Assembly: GCF_007747795.1 (NCBI RefSeq)
Contig: NZ_CP036275.1
Coordinates: 4,518,001 to 4,582,000, forward strand
Direction of reading: 5' to 3'
Source: Maioricimonas rarisocia
GTDB taxonomy: Bacteria > Planctomycetota > Planctomycetia > Planctomycetales > Planctomycetaceae
DNA: 64,000 bases
Of this stretch, positions 48,973 through 57,987 are shown in pieces. The position numbers and the translations under genes are program-made. The stretch's first letter is position 1; each line of letters begins with the position of its first letter. The notes beneath the pieces were generated by a model. That model made no database searches. It was not told the origin of the DNA and was given only the letters and a program-made list of their open reading frames with translations.

Positions 48973-49653
48973 ATGGCGACGGTTCGCTGGCTCGGTCACG
49001 CTGCGTTTGAGGTCCGGACCGCCGATCACCTGCTGCTGATCGACCCGTTCCTCAACGGCAATCCGGCCGGGATCGTTGCGGCCGACGAAGTCTCGCCCGA
49101 CGTTATCCTGGTGACGCACGGTCACGGCGACCACATCGGCGACACGGTCGACATCGCGAAGCGGACCGGTGCTCTGGTCATCGCGAACTTCGAAATCGGC
49201 GAGTGGCTCGCACGGCAGGGCGTGACCAACTGCCATACGATGCATCTGGGCGGGCAGCACGCGTTCAAGTTCGGCACGGTCAGGATGACCCTTGCGCATC
49301 ACGGATCGATGCTGCCGGACGGTTCCTGCGGCGGCAACCCTGCCGGTTTGCTGCTCACGCTCGAAGGTCGCACGCTCTACCACGCCGGCGACACGGCCCT
49401 GTTCTCGGACATGCAGCTGATCGGGGAACACGGAATCGATCTGGCCATCCTGCCCATCGGCGACAACTACACGATGGGGCCGGAGGACTCGGTCAAAGCG
49501 ACGCGATTTCTCAATCCCGCGCGCGTCCTTCCCTGCCACTACAATACGTGGCCGCTGATTGAGCAGGACGCAGGCGCGTGGACCGCCGCCATCCGCCGTG
49601 ACACCACCTCCGAGCCGGTGGTCCTGCAGCCGGGCGAGACCTGCGAGCTGTGA
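48973..49653 (+). CDS. UPF0173 metal-dependent hydrolase (metallo-beta-lactamase fold)
   Basis: 226-residue hydrolase of the metallo-beta-lactamase superfamily. The metal motif HGHGDH is at 49-54, with further ligands in AHHGS and HAGDTALFSDM. The family UPF0173 is widespread, with an undetermined physiological substrate. The ATG at 48973 has AGGAGG at 48962-48967. It follows trigger factor by about 155 bases and is convergent with the DUF2817 gene. Confidence 0.92.
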   Translation: MATVRWLGHAAFEVRTADHLLLIDPFLNGNPAGIVAADEVSPDVILVTHGHGDHIGDTVDIAKRTGALVIANFEIGEWLARQGVTNCHTMHLGGQHAFKFGTVRMTLAHHGSMLPDGSCGGNPAGLLLTLEGRTLYHAGDTALFSDMQLIGEHGIDLAILPIGDNYTMGPEDSVKATRFLNPARVLPCHYNTWPLIEQDAGAWTAAIRRDTTSEPVVLQPGETCEL

Positions 49654-49699
49654 GCCGGTTGGGCCGTCTGCGATGTCCGCTGTCGGTCTCGTCGGTCGA

Positions 49700-50800
49700 T
49701 CAGAAGCCCTGCGGCAGGTATCCGTCGACCGCCTGGCGGATCAGGCCGGTCCCCTCGTCCAGCACCTTGCCGCGCCAGACTGGCGATGCCGGGCAGAAGA
49801 TTTCCTTCAGGCGGGACTTGGCGTGCTTCCAGGCGGGTTCGTCGGGCTGACAGTACCTGTGGGCCTGGTTCTCGGATCGTAGTGCCGACAGCACGGATAG
49901 CGCGTCAAATGTGCCGAATTCGGCGCAGACGTAAACGTACCGACCGGAATGCGAAGAACGGCACCAACGCCCGATGCTGCCGGACGTTTCGTACGTGACC
50001 TCCGGGTCGCCGCGGGCCACCGATCCCTCGCCGAACCACTCCTGCAGCCGCTTCAGCTCTGCATCGGTCAGTTGTGTGTCGAGCAGCAGCTTCCACGTGG
50101 CACTCTTCCCCAGCCCTGTGTGGAAGTCGATGTGCAGGACCTGCGTGTCGTCGCCGACCCAGTTCTTCCAGTGGGCCGCGTACAGCGTTTGCGTCGGTCC
50201 GTAATCCTGCCCCCCGAAGAACAGGCCGTCCGGATACTCGTGCTGCCCGGCTGCGATCGCCTGGGCCAGGCGTTTTGGTCCGAGGATCAGAAGTGCCGCG
50301 GCACCGATCCAGCGAAATGTGTCGAAGGGGGCCGGCGGACGATTCGGATTCAGGAAACGGTCGTATCGGCGGTAACGCGGAGCCGGGCGATCAAAAGAGT
50401 CCTCCGGCAACAGAAAGTTGCGATTCGGGTCGATGTTGTGGGAGTCGACCCGCCGGATCCACGCGAATCCATACGGGTTCAGACCGTGCAGAAAGACGAT
50501 GCGCGTCTGCGGCGGCAGCGTGGTCTCCGGTGCCCAGTTCTGCAAGGCTGCAATCTGCAGCGCCGAGCCGAAGTACCCCTCGACGCCGTGCAGTCCGCTC
50601 GAGACAAGCAGCACTCGCTTTGCATCCGGATCGCCGCACGAGGCGACATCCAGAGTGAGCGGCGTGCCATCCGGCCCGGTTTCTCCCGTGGGGTAGCCGC
50701 TGTGTTCCCATCCCGCCCGGGTGGTTGCTTCACAGAACTTCGCCCGGGCTTCGAGGTAGCTTGGGGAGAAGACGTCGAATTGAGGCGAAGAGTCACTCAT
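49700..50800 (-). CDS. DUF2817 (M14-like) metallopeptidase-fold protein
   Basis: 366-residue protein of the DUF2817 family, related to M14 zinc carboxypeptidases. The zinc motif appears as H71-GVE74 (SGLHGVEGYFGSA), the substrate-binding NRN as N126-R-N128 (SHNIDPNRNF), and a third His in HIDFHTGLG. No signal peptide, so it is likely cytosolic; whether it acts on peptides is unproven. Start ATG of MSDSSPQF preferred over one 24 bases upstream. Confidence 0.88.
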   Translation of the reverse strand: MSDSSPQFDVFSPSYLEARAKFCEATTRAGWEHSGYPTGETGPDGTPLTLDVASCGDPDAKRVLLVSSGLHGVEGYFGSALQIAALQNWAPETTLPPQTRIVFLHGLNPYGFAWIRRVDSHNIDPNRNFLLPEDSFDRPAPRYRRYDRFLNPNRPPAPFDTFRWIGAAALLILGPKRLAQAIAAGQHEYPDGLFFGGQDYGPTQTLYAAHWKNWVGDDTQVLHIDFHTGLGKSATWKLLLDTQLTDAELKRLQEWFGEGSVARGDPEVTYETSGSIGRWCRSSHSGRYVYVCAEFGTFDALSVLSALRSENQAHRYCQPDEPAWKHAKSRLKEIFCPASPVWRGKVLDEGTGLIRQAVDGYLPQGF

Positions 50801-51148
50801 CGATTGCTCGGAAAGGCAGCGCAAGCGTTCTCCGCCTGAACGGGCCCGGTGCGCTGAACGTTCCAGCGACGACAGTGGCAGTCATCGGCGGTTCAGGCGG
50901 CCGACTGCAGCAGGCTCGACTCCCTCGGTGCGAGTCGGACATCTGCTCCAACTGTGAACGCTCTTCGTTGGCCGGCGCACGACAGATGCTCCACTTCGGC
51001 GTGGATGGGGAGGACCCGTGCGGCCTGCGAGGATTGCGCCGGTCGTGCCGGCGGTAAAGGCGGAAACGAATTCACCCGCTGCGCGCAGTTGCTCAACAAC
51101 GGGCGGAACTCGTCCGCCGCCGTCACTTCGATGCCGGACCGAGGTCGC
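50801..51148. other. Intergenic stretch without a supported gene
   Basis: 348 bases between two minus-strand genes. An open frame at 50893-51126 (minus) has no recognisable features. One imperfect hairpin with 6-bp arms is present (50917-50922 with 50932-50937). Nothing else stands out. Confidence 0.5.
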
Positions 51149-52219
51149 TCAGGAGGGACGCCGTGGATCGCGCTTCAGCGGCAGGCTCACTCGCTTGCCG
51201 GTCCAGGACGACTGGTAAATCGCCAGAATCAGCTCGACGCTCTTGCGTCCTTCGCGGCCGTCGACGAGCGGCTGCGTTCCGCTGTTGATCGCGGCGATGA
51301 AGTCCTTGAACTGCAGCATGTGGCCGGTGTAGGAGATCGCCTTGGGATCGGCGGCACCGCCGCTGGTGGCACTCTCTTTGGAGAACTTCTTGCGGATGCC
51401 GGCGTCCTTGCGATTCTTCTTCGCGAACTCCCACATCAGGATGTGGTCCTGTTCGACGACGGCGGAACCCTCGGTGCCGTGGATCTCCGTCTTCTTGAGC
51501 AGGCCGGGCCAGGCACTGGTCGTTGCCTGCAGTGTGCCGATGGCTCCGTTGGCGAATCGGACGACCGCCGTACCGGTGTCTTCAACCTCGATGCGCTCAT
51601 GCGCGAGCGTACCGGTGATGGCAGAAACGTCTTCGACGTCGCCCATCAGCCAGTACAGCAGGTCGACGTTGTGGATCGCCTGATTCATGTAGGCGCCACC
51701 GCCGTCCAGCGCCCAGGTGCCGCGCCATCCGCCGCTGTCGTAATACTCCTGCGAACGCCACCATTTCACGTAGGTATCGCCGACGGTCAGCTTGCCGAAC
51801 CGGCCGGACTCGACCGCTTCCTTCAGCGCGATATTGGCGGGGCTGAACCGTGAGGGGAAGATCGTTCCCAGGTACACGCCCGCCTTCTCGCAGGCGTCGA
51901 TGATGCGATCGCACCGCTTGAGCGTGATCTCGAGCGGCTTCTCGATCAGCAGGTGCTTGCCGGCCTTCGCGGCGGCCACGGCCGGTTCGAGGTGAGCCCC
52001 ACTCGGCGTGCAGATCGTGATGATGTCGATCTCGGGGTTCTCGAGCATCGCCTCGAGTGTGTCGTAGGCCTGGCAACCATGCTCGGCAGCGAAGTTCTCC
52101 GCCTTGGCCATCGTGTGATTGAAACAGCCGACCAGTTTGGCACCGCGAATGTCGCCGATCGCTTTCGCATGAAAGTTGGCGATCATCCCTGTGCCGACGA
52201 TTCCGAATCCCGTAGGCAT
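51149..52219 (-). CDS. Gfo/Idh/MocA family oxidoreductase
   Basis: 356-residue NAD(P)-dependent sugar or inositol-type oxidoreductase. The Rossmann loop GIVGTGMIA is at 6-14 and the EKP motif at 93-95 (LIEKPLEIT), followed by the expected C-terminal alpha/beta domain with DGGGAYMNQAIHNVDLLYWLMG. No signal peptide. Planctomycete genomes hold many paralogs, and the substrate cannot be deduced. AAGGA lies 11 bases before the ATG. Downstream of TyrRS, same strand, about 100 bases away. Confidence 0.93.
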   Translation of the reverse strand: MPTGFGIVGTGMIANFHAKAIGDIRGAKLVGCFNHTMAKAENFAAEHGCQAYDTLEAMLENPEIDIITICTPSGAHLEPAVAAAKAGKHLLIEKPLEITLKRCDRIIDACEKAGVYLGTIFPSRFSPANIALKEAVESGRFGKLTVGDTYVKWWRSQEYYDSGGWRGTWALDGGGAYMNQAIHNVDLLYWLMGDVEDVSAITGTLAHERIEVEDTGTAVVRFANGAIGTLQATTSAWPGLLKKTEIHGTEGSAVVEQDHILMWEFAKKNRKDAGIRKKFSKESATSGGAADPKAISYTGHMLQFKDFIAAINSGTQPLVDGREGRKSVELILAIYQSSWTGKRVSLPLKRDPRRPS

Positions 52220-52321
52220 GTTCGAGGGTCCTTCGAGGTGTCGTTCAGTGACTCACGTCGCGGCAGGAGCGGCATCGCCGCAACGTCTTGCATCGTGCAG
52301 GCAGAACAGGAAGCCCGCGAT

Positions 52322-53545
52322 TCAGTTCTCGATCTTCAGCCGACAGAAGCGCTTCTTCCCGACCCACAGCAGCAGGCCGTCGGTGACTTCGATCGGTTCG
52401 TCGTGGGCCGTGATTTTCGTTTTCTCTTCGCCCCGTTTGGCCCCTCCCTGCTGGATCGATCGTCGCGCTTCGCTGCTCGACTTGACCAGTCCGGCGAGAG
52501 TCAGCAGCCGGGCCGCGGGAATCGTCCCGTCCGTCATCTCGCCCCCCGGGATCGTGGCCTCGGGGATGTCGGAGGGAAGTGTCCCTTCGCCGATCTCCCG
52601 TTGCCAGCGACTGGAGGCTTCGTCGGCGGCGGCGGCATCGTGGTATTCGGCGATGACGCTTTTCGCGAGTGTCACCTTCGCTTCCTTGGGGTGACCGCCG
52701 AGGATCGTTTCAATCTCTTCGAGGGGGACGTCGGTCAGCAGCTCGAAGTAGGCACGCATCACTTCATCGGGAAGCTGCATGAACTTCTTCATCATCTCGT
52801 AGGGCTCTTCCGAGATGCCGATGTAGTTCCCCAGGCTCTTGCCCATGCGGCGAGTGCCGTCGGTCCCGACAAGAATCGGTGACATCACGCCGATCTGCTG
52901 CGGGAGGTCGGCGTCCCGCTGCAGGTCGCGCGCCAGCATGAAGCTGTAGAGCTGTTCGGTTCCCCCCAGCTCGACGTCCGACTTGATGACCACCGAGTCC
53001 CAGGCCTGCATGACGGGATACAGACATTCGTGCAGGTAGATGGCCGACTCGGCCTTCATCCGCTTGTCGAAGTCGTCCCGCTTGAGCAGCTGCGCGACCG
53101 TCACCTTGCCGCACAGGCTCAGCATGTCGGCAAACGTCATCTTGCCGAACCAGTCACCGTTCCGATGCACTTCGGCTCGGTCGAGGTCGATCACCTTGCC
53201 GACCTGGCTGAGGTAATACTGCGCGTTGGCTTCGACTTCTTCTTCGGTGAGTCGTTTTTTGCGGGCTTCGTCGCGACCGCTGGGGTCGCCGACCATCGCG
53301 GTGTAGTTACCGATGATGATGACCGCCTGATGTCCCAGATCCTGGAACTGCCGCATCTTTCGCAGCGGGACGGTATGGCCGAGGTGGACGTCGGCAGCGG
53401 TCGGATCGATGCCGTACTTGATCCGCAGCGGCGTGTCGGTCTCGCGGCTGTGCTTGAGCTTCGCGGCGAGTTCCTCTTCGGGAACGATCTTCTCGATGCC
53501 GCGACCGATGATCGCCAGCTGTTCTTCTACGTCAGGAAATGGCAT
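52322..53545 (-). CDS. tyrS: Tyrosyl-tRNA synthetase
   Basis: 407-residue class I aminoacyl-tRNA synthetase. HLGH (54-57, the HIGH motif) lies in DPTAADVHLGHTVPL and the KMSKS loop appears as RMGKS (233-237), which is the form used by the TyrZ-like branch. A C-terminal S4 RNA-binding domain (about 345-407; LLTLAGLVKSSSEARRSIQQGGAK) is present. ATG chosen at MPFPDVEEQL. It is upstream of the Gfo/Idh/MocA gene and downstream of the Fur-family gene on the same strand. Confidence 0.96.
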   Translation of the reverse strand: MPFPDVEEQLAIIGRGIEKIVPEEELAAKLKHSRETDTPLRIKYGIDPTAADVHLGHTVPLRKMRQFQDLGHQAVIIIGNYTAMVGDPSGRDEARKKRLTEEEVEANAQYYLSQVGKVIDLDRAEVHRNGDWFGKMTFADMLSLCGKVTVAQLLKRDDFDKRMKAESAIYLHECLYPVMQAWDSVVIKSDVELGGTEQLYSFMLARDLQRDADLPQQIGVMSPILVGTDGTRRMGKSLGNYIGISEEPYEMMKKFMQLPDEVMRAYFELLTDVPLEEIETILGGHPKEAKVTLAKSVIAEYHDAAAADEASSRWQREIGEGTLPSDIPEATIPGGEMTDGTIPAARLLTLAGLVKSSSEARRSIQQGGAKRGEEKTKITAHDEPIEVTDGLLLWVGKKRFCRLKIEN

Positions 53546-53716
53546 GGGGAGGGCTCGAAGCGTCGAACGGTTCACACGGACGGACCGACCGTGACCGGTC
53601 GGCGGACGGCACGTGTGCGTCTGCGACCTGTTGCGGAAGAGGAGCGTAACACGGGGCGCCCTCATCCTCCAGCGACGAGAGCGCTTTCCGGGTGGTTCGG
53701 CAGGGGAAGAAGCCGC

Positions 53717-54214
53717 TTAGAGCAGATTGAGCTTCTTCGGTCGCGTCTTGGGCGGCCGCGAGCAGTCGTCGCACAGGCCATGCACTTCCAGACGGTGCCC
53801 TTCCATGCGGAAGCCGTGGCTGCGGGCAACTTCGTCGAGAATCTCGCTGATCGATTCGTTGTGAAACTCGATCAGCCGGCCACACCGCTCACAGATGAGA
53901 TGGTCGTGCTGCGGATAGCCGTAGTCGTGCTCCCAGATCTCGCGATCATCCTGACGGGCGACCTTGCGAAGCAGACCGGCTTCTTCGAGCAGGGCCAGCG
54001 ACCGGTAGATCGTCGAGCGGCTGACACGGCGACCGTTCTTGCGAAGGGCCAGCCGCTGAATGAGCTGCTCGGCGTCGAAGTGCTCGTGGGACGAGAAAAC
54101 CTCGTCGACGATGATGGCACGCTCGCGCGTCATGCGCAAGCCTTTGGTTGCCAGAAACTCGCGGTACTTCTCCGCGGGCGTGACAGCGACATCGACGTTG
54201 GCAAGATTCGACAC
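53717..54214 (-). CDS. Fur-family metal-responsive transcriptional regulator
   Basis: 165-residue repressor with an N-terminal winged helix (KGLRMTRERAIIVDEVF, RRVSRSTIYRSLALLEEAGLLRKV) and a C-terminal dimerisation and metal domain (HDHLICERCGRLIEFHNE, then CDDC). The CxxC pairs form a structural zinc site. Fur, Zur and PerR cannot be told apart with confidence; the C-terminal tail is Lys/Pro-rich. The start is a GTG. No iron or zinc transport genes are adjacent. Confidence 0.92.
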   Translation of the reverse strand: MSNLANVDVAVTPAEKYREFLATKGLRMTRERAIIVDEVFSSHEHFDAEQLIQRLALRKNGRRVSRSTIYRSLALLEEAGLLRKVARQDDREIWEHDYGYPQHDHLICERCGRLIEFHNESISEILDEVARSHGFRMEGHRLEVHGLCDDCSRPPKTRPKKLNLL

Positions 54215-54343
54215 GATTCACTCTTTCTCCGGTCGTCGGCTGCAACCGCCCGGCGGCAAGGCCCGTCAAATGGGCCATGACACCACGAAGAGCGGCACCG
54301 GTCGTGCCGACGATCGTTCCGGAGTGTCCGGTCGGGCGGACAG

Positions 54344-54637
54344 CTACAGACCTTCCTGACGAATGTCCGTCAGAAGTTTGTCCAGAGCCGCTTCCAGCTT
54401 GTCTTCGGTTTCGTAAGTCCCGGCATCGATGGCGGCTTTGATCTCCGCCAGACGGGCTGCCCGCACCTGCGGGTCGTTCAGCTGATCCAGCAGCCGGGCT
54501 GCCGACGAAATATCGACCTCATCCTGGGGCATCTCCAGACCGCCGAAATCCGCAGGTGGAGTGGAATCCGCAGAGTTGAGATGCGAAGGCTGGACAGGAC
54601 CAGGACCCCCCACGGGTCCGGTGCCATTTACCTCCAT
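54344..54637 (-). CDS. flgM: FlgM-like anti-sigma-28 factor
   Basis: 97-residue protein whose second half matches the FlgM sigma-binding region: EVDISSAARLLDQL, RAARLAEIKAAIDAGTYETEDKLEAALDKLLTDI. The first 40 residues are Gly/Pro/Ser-rich and likely disordered, as in FlgM. FlgM holds sigma-28 until the flagellar hook is complete. GGGAGG lies 5 bases before the ATG. No flagellar genes are in the window. Confidence 0.85.
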   Translation of the reverse strand: MEVNGTGPVGGPGPVQPSHLNSADSTPPADFGGLEMPQDEVDISSAARLLDQLNDPQVRAARLAEIKAAIDAGTYETEDKLEAALDKLLTDIRQEGL

Positions 54638-55175
54638 GTCGGCCTCCCGTGTTGATGCGACGAGGTCACGATGGGCGGGCAACTCCGCTCCGCTCAGCGC
54701 GACTGCTCCACAATCATAGGGGAGCGGGCGCCGGTGATTCAAGACGGGAACCGCTGCACCGGTGGACAGACCGTCCAACTGATGGTGCGCAACGAGGTTA
54801 CAGAGACGGCTCGTGGACCGTGCCATGTCAGGGTCTCCGCAACCGTCCTGGCGCTGCTGCGCGAACGTGAATGTTCGCGGCGTCCTGCAGTAATGGTTAG
54901 CACAATAACGTGTTGCGAAGAGTGCCTCAGCCGCGTCCCCTGGACCCGGCCGGGCCGCTGATGTCATCGTCCGCCACGCCCGGCGATCGTGAAGATTTCT
55001 CTCCTGATTCCCCGAACCGCCGCCTCACGCACTCGCGCGCTTTGCGGATGAGGCAGTCCAGGGGAACTGGACAAGCCGTCTGATCAGAACTGCCTCATGA
55101 TAGGCGTCCGCAATGCATCTCACGTATCGCCTGACGAACGCCGGTGTGGCAGTCGGACTGGCTGTCCTGCTCGTC
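54638..55175. other. Intergenic stretch with a nested inverted repeat
   Basis: 538 bases lie between flgM and the threonine aldolase gene, both minus strand. I see no supported gene. At 55048-55098 a perfect 10-bp inverted repeat (55048-55057 with 55089-55098) encloses a smaller hairpin (55057-55061 with 55067-55071), 78 bases beyond the stop of the aldolase gene, and could be a terminator-like or processing element. Confidence 0.45.
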
Positions 55176-56264
55176 TCAACGTCCCGCGTATGTGCCGCTG
55201 GAGGCCGTCGCAGCCGAAGGCAGCCCCGCTGCGAGGCACTCGCGAATCGCCTCGGCGGCACGCAGCACGCCCTCTCGATCGACGTCGAGATGCGTACAGG
55301 CGCGAAGCTGCTGCGCGCCGGTCGGGTTAATGTTCACTCGCTGCTCCTTGAGCGCGGCCGACAGATCGGCCGCCGTCCCGAACTCCCGCTGCAGGTCGAA
55401 GAACACGAGGTTCGTCGGAACGGCCTCCACGTCGATCACAATGCCGGGGATGTCCGCGATCGCCTCGGCGAATGCACGGGCGTTGGCATGATCGTCCGCG
55501 AGCCGGTCCACGTGGTGATCGAGTGCGTACTCGGCCGCAGCGGCGACAATGCCCGCCTGCCGGAGCGCACCGCCGAACAGCTTTCTCGCCCGTCGGGCCC
55601 GCTGGATGAGCGGCTCCGACCCGACGAGGATGGAGCCCATCGGGCAGCCAAGCCCCTTCGAGAAGCAGATCGAGATCGAGTCGACGTGTTTCGCGACGTC
55701 AGCCGCCTCGTATCCACGGGAAATGCAGGCGTTAAACAGTCGTGCCCCGTCGACGTGGACTTTCAGTCCGTTCCCATGGGCCCACTCGCTGACGCGGGCA
55801 ATCTGTTCGAGCGGGTAGGTCTGACCTCCGCCCAGATTGGTCGAATTCTCGAGGCAGAGCAGCCGGGTGGGAGCGAGGTGCTGATTTCCGCCGCGGATCT
55901 GCCCCTCGAGCTGGTCCAGATCGAGCAGCCCCATGCGGCCCGGCAGTCGCCGAACGCTGACGCCACTGAGGACTGCCGGTGCCCCCGCCTCGTAGTTGGC
56001 GATGTGGCCGGACTGATCGATGATCAGTTCGTCGCCCGGCTGACAGTGTGCCCAGATCCCCATCTGATTCGATTGCGTGCCCGAGCAGGCGAAGACGGCG
56101 GCTTCCATGCCGAGCAGGTCGGCCACGCGGGCCTCGAGCCGATTGACGGTCGGATCTTCTCCGACCATGTCGTCTCCAACCTCGGCGGACATCATGGCCT
56201 CGCGCATGCCGGCCGTCGGTTTCGTGAATGTATCGCTTCGCAGTTCGATGACGGGGCGGGACAT
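55176..56264 (-). CDS. Threonine aldolase (PLP-dependent, beta-eliminating lyase family)
   Basis: 362-residue fold-type I PLP enzyme expected to cleave threonine or allo-threonine to glycine and acetaldehyde. The PLP lysine is K203 in CFSKGLGCPMGS, H87 (DQSGHIANYE) stacks on the cofactor, D172 and R175 lie in VHVDGARLFN. The N-terminus IELRSDTFTKPTAGMREAM is characteristic. GAAGGA lies 8 bases before the ATG. Substrate stereochemistry cannot be read from the sequence. Confidence 0.93.
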   Translation of the reverse strand: MSRPVIELRSDTFTKPTAGMREAMMSAEVGDDMVGEDPTVNRLEARVADLLGMEAAVFACSGTQSNQMGIWAHCQPGDELIIDQSGHIANYEAGAPAVLSGVSVRRLPGRMGLLDLDQLEGQIRGGNQHLAPTRLLCLENSTNLGGGQTYPLEQIARVSEWAHGNGLKVHVDGARLFNACISRGYEAADVAKHVDSISICFSKGLGCPMGSILVGSEPLIQRARRARKLFGGALRQAGIVAAAAEYALDHHVDRLADDHANARAFAEAIADIPGIVIDVEAVPTNLVFFDLQREFGTAADLSAALKEQRVNINPTGAQQLRACTHLDVDREGVLRAAEAIRECLAAGLPSAATASSGTYAGR

Positions 56265-56478
56265 GCCGTCGTTTCCTTCCTTCAGGTGCCGGCTGCAGCC
56301 GTGGTTCCTCTGGAATTGACTGTACTTGCGGGGTGAGGTTCGGGCAATTCCACGCTGATTCCGGCTGCTTTACGTTGCCGTCAACCGATTCTACGATGCC
56401 GGTAAAGACGTTCCCCGCTGGAACTGCTGCGAAAGGGCCGCGGGAGTCCTGTGAACTGCTGACGTGGCCGGAGTGACG

Positions 56479-57846
56479 ATGCCCCTCAATATCCCCGAGA
56501 TCGACTGCCGTACCGATAGTGCCGAGCCGCTCTTTGCGGCCCTGCGTGAGAAGCTGAGCCCCCGCGGCGACATCGTTTCGGAATCGGGCCGGCAGCGGAC
56601 GATCGAACTGTTCGGCCAGCCACTCACGCCTCAGCAGGTCGTCGAGAAGATTTGCGGCGACATTCGCGAAACGGGGCTCGAGGCGCTGCTCGACTATACG
56701 CGAAAGCTGGACGGGGCCGACCTGACTGCCGAAACCGTTCGCGTCACACCTGAGGAACTGGAGCAGGCTCACCAGGCCGCTGCCCCGGAATATCTGGCGA
56801 CGATCCGGCAGATTCGGGACAACATCGTCGAGTTTCAACGGGCCATTCTGACCGAGGACGTGAAGATCGTCCGGCAGGAGGGGCCGGCGAAGGTCGAACT
56901 CCGGCAGCGATATCTGCCCCTGAGACGCGTGGGCATCTGCATTCCCGGGGGAGCGGCTGCGTATCCGTCCAGCCTGCTGATGACGGCCGTCCCTGCCCAG
57001 ACCGCCGGCGTCAAAGAGATCGCCGTCGTCGTTCCCCCGACGAAGTACGGCGGCTACAACGTCGACCTGCTGGCCGCCTGTCGGGAGCTCGGCGTGACGG
57101 AGGTGTATCGCGTCGGTGGTGCTCAGGCGGTGGCGGCTCTGGCGTACGGAGTCGAAGGGATCGAGCGGGTCGACAAGATCGTCGGCCCCGGGAATCTGTT
57201 CGTCGCGCTGGCAAAGCGACACGTCTTCGGCGAAGTCGACATCGACAGCATCGCCGGTCCGAGCGAAGTGGTGGTTCTTGCCGACGAGACGGCCCGGGCC
57301 GACTTCGTCGCAGCCGATCTGATCTCACAGGCCGAGCACAGTCCGGGGTCCGGCGTGCTGATCACCTGGAATCCCGACCTGATCCCGGCGGTCCGGCAGG
57401 CCCTTGAAGAACAGTGCGCCCGGCTCGAACGTGGCGACCTGGCCCGCCAGTGTCTCGAAGAGTACGGGGCTCTCATTCTCGCCCGTGATGCCGACGAAGC
57501 GGCCCGGCTGGCTGATTCGATGGCGTCTGAGCACCTGCACATCTCGGCCGCTGACCCGCATGCGCTTTTGGCAAAGATCCAGAACGCCGGTGCGATCTTT
57601 CTCGGCCACTACACACCGGTCGCGATGGGAGACTATGTCGCTGGACCCAGTCACGTGCTGCCGACTGGAGGTACGGCCCGGTTTGCGAACGGACTGTGTG
57701 CGAACGACTTCCTCAAGCGGTCGTCGGTGATCGGCTACAGCCACGAGGCGCTCGCACAGGATGCCGATGCGGTTCGCCTGATGGCCGACAAGGAGGGCCT
57801 GACCGCTCACCGCGCGAGCGTCGACATCCGACTGGCGGACGACTGA
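56479..57846 (+). CDS. hisD: Histidinol dehydrogenase
   Basis: 455-residue zinc enzyme that oxidises histidinol to histidine in two NAD-dependent steps, the last steps of histidine synthesis. Signature GGAQAVAALAYG, QAEHSPGS (zinc-binding Gln and His), and SEHLHI (catalytic Glu-His) are present, and the C-terminal segment DYVAGPSHVLPTGGTARFANGL is typical. Start ATG at 56479 with GGAG 5 bases upstream; the GTG 15 bases earlier overlaps it. Other his genes are not adjacent. Confidence 0.95.
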   Translation: MPLNIPEIDCRTDSAEPLFAALREKLSPRGDIVSESGRQRTIELFGQPLTPQQVVEKICGDIRETGLEALLDYTRKLDGADLTAETVRVTPEELEQAHQAAAPEYLATIRQIRDNIVEFQRAILTEDVKIVRQEGPAKVELRQRYLPLRRVGICIPGGAAAYPSSLLMTAVPAQTAGVKEIAVVVPPTKYGGYNVDLLAACRELGVTEVYRVGGAQAVAALAYGVEGIERVDKIVGPGNLFVALAKRHVFGEVDIDSIAGPSEVVVLADETARADFVAADLISQAEHSPGSGVLITWNPDLIPAVRQALEEQCARLERGDLARQCLEEYGALILARDADEAARLADSMASEHLHISAADPHALLAKIQNAGAIFLGHYTPVAMGDYVAGPSHVLPTGGTARFANGLCANDFLKRSSVIGYSHEALAQDADAVRLMADKEGLTAHRASVDIRLADD

Positions 57847-57987
57847 TGCGATCGCTGAGACAGATGTGAGCGTCGGCCCGTCGAATCGGACACTGGGGGC
57901 AAACCCGAGGTCTTTGCAGTCGAGTGTGGTCGCGTTAACATCAACGTCCCCACACATGTATCCCCCAACTTCAGGACGGACACTCCG

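Noticed and set aside
49949-50839. 296-codon plus-strand frame over the DUF2817 gene
   Set aside because: Antisense to a gene with clear zinc and NRN motifs; composition typical of a shadow.
50893-51126. 77-codon minus-strand frame
   Set aside because: Composition is not protein-like and nothing supports translation.
55113-56336. 407-codon plus-strand frame antisense to the threonine aldolase gene
   Set aside because: The minus-strand aldolase has full PLP motifs; the plus frame has none.
57914-57940. TTGCAG and TTAACA as promoter of the DUF3500 gene
   Set aside because: The 15-base spacer and poor boxes make it too weak to claim.
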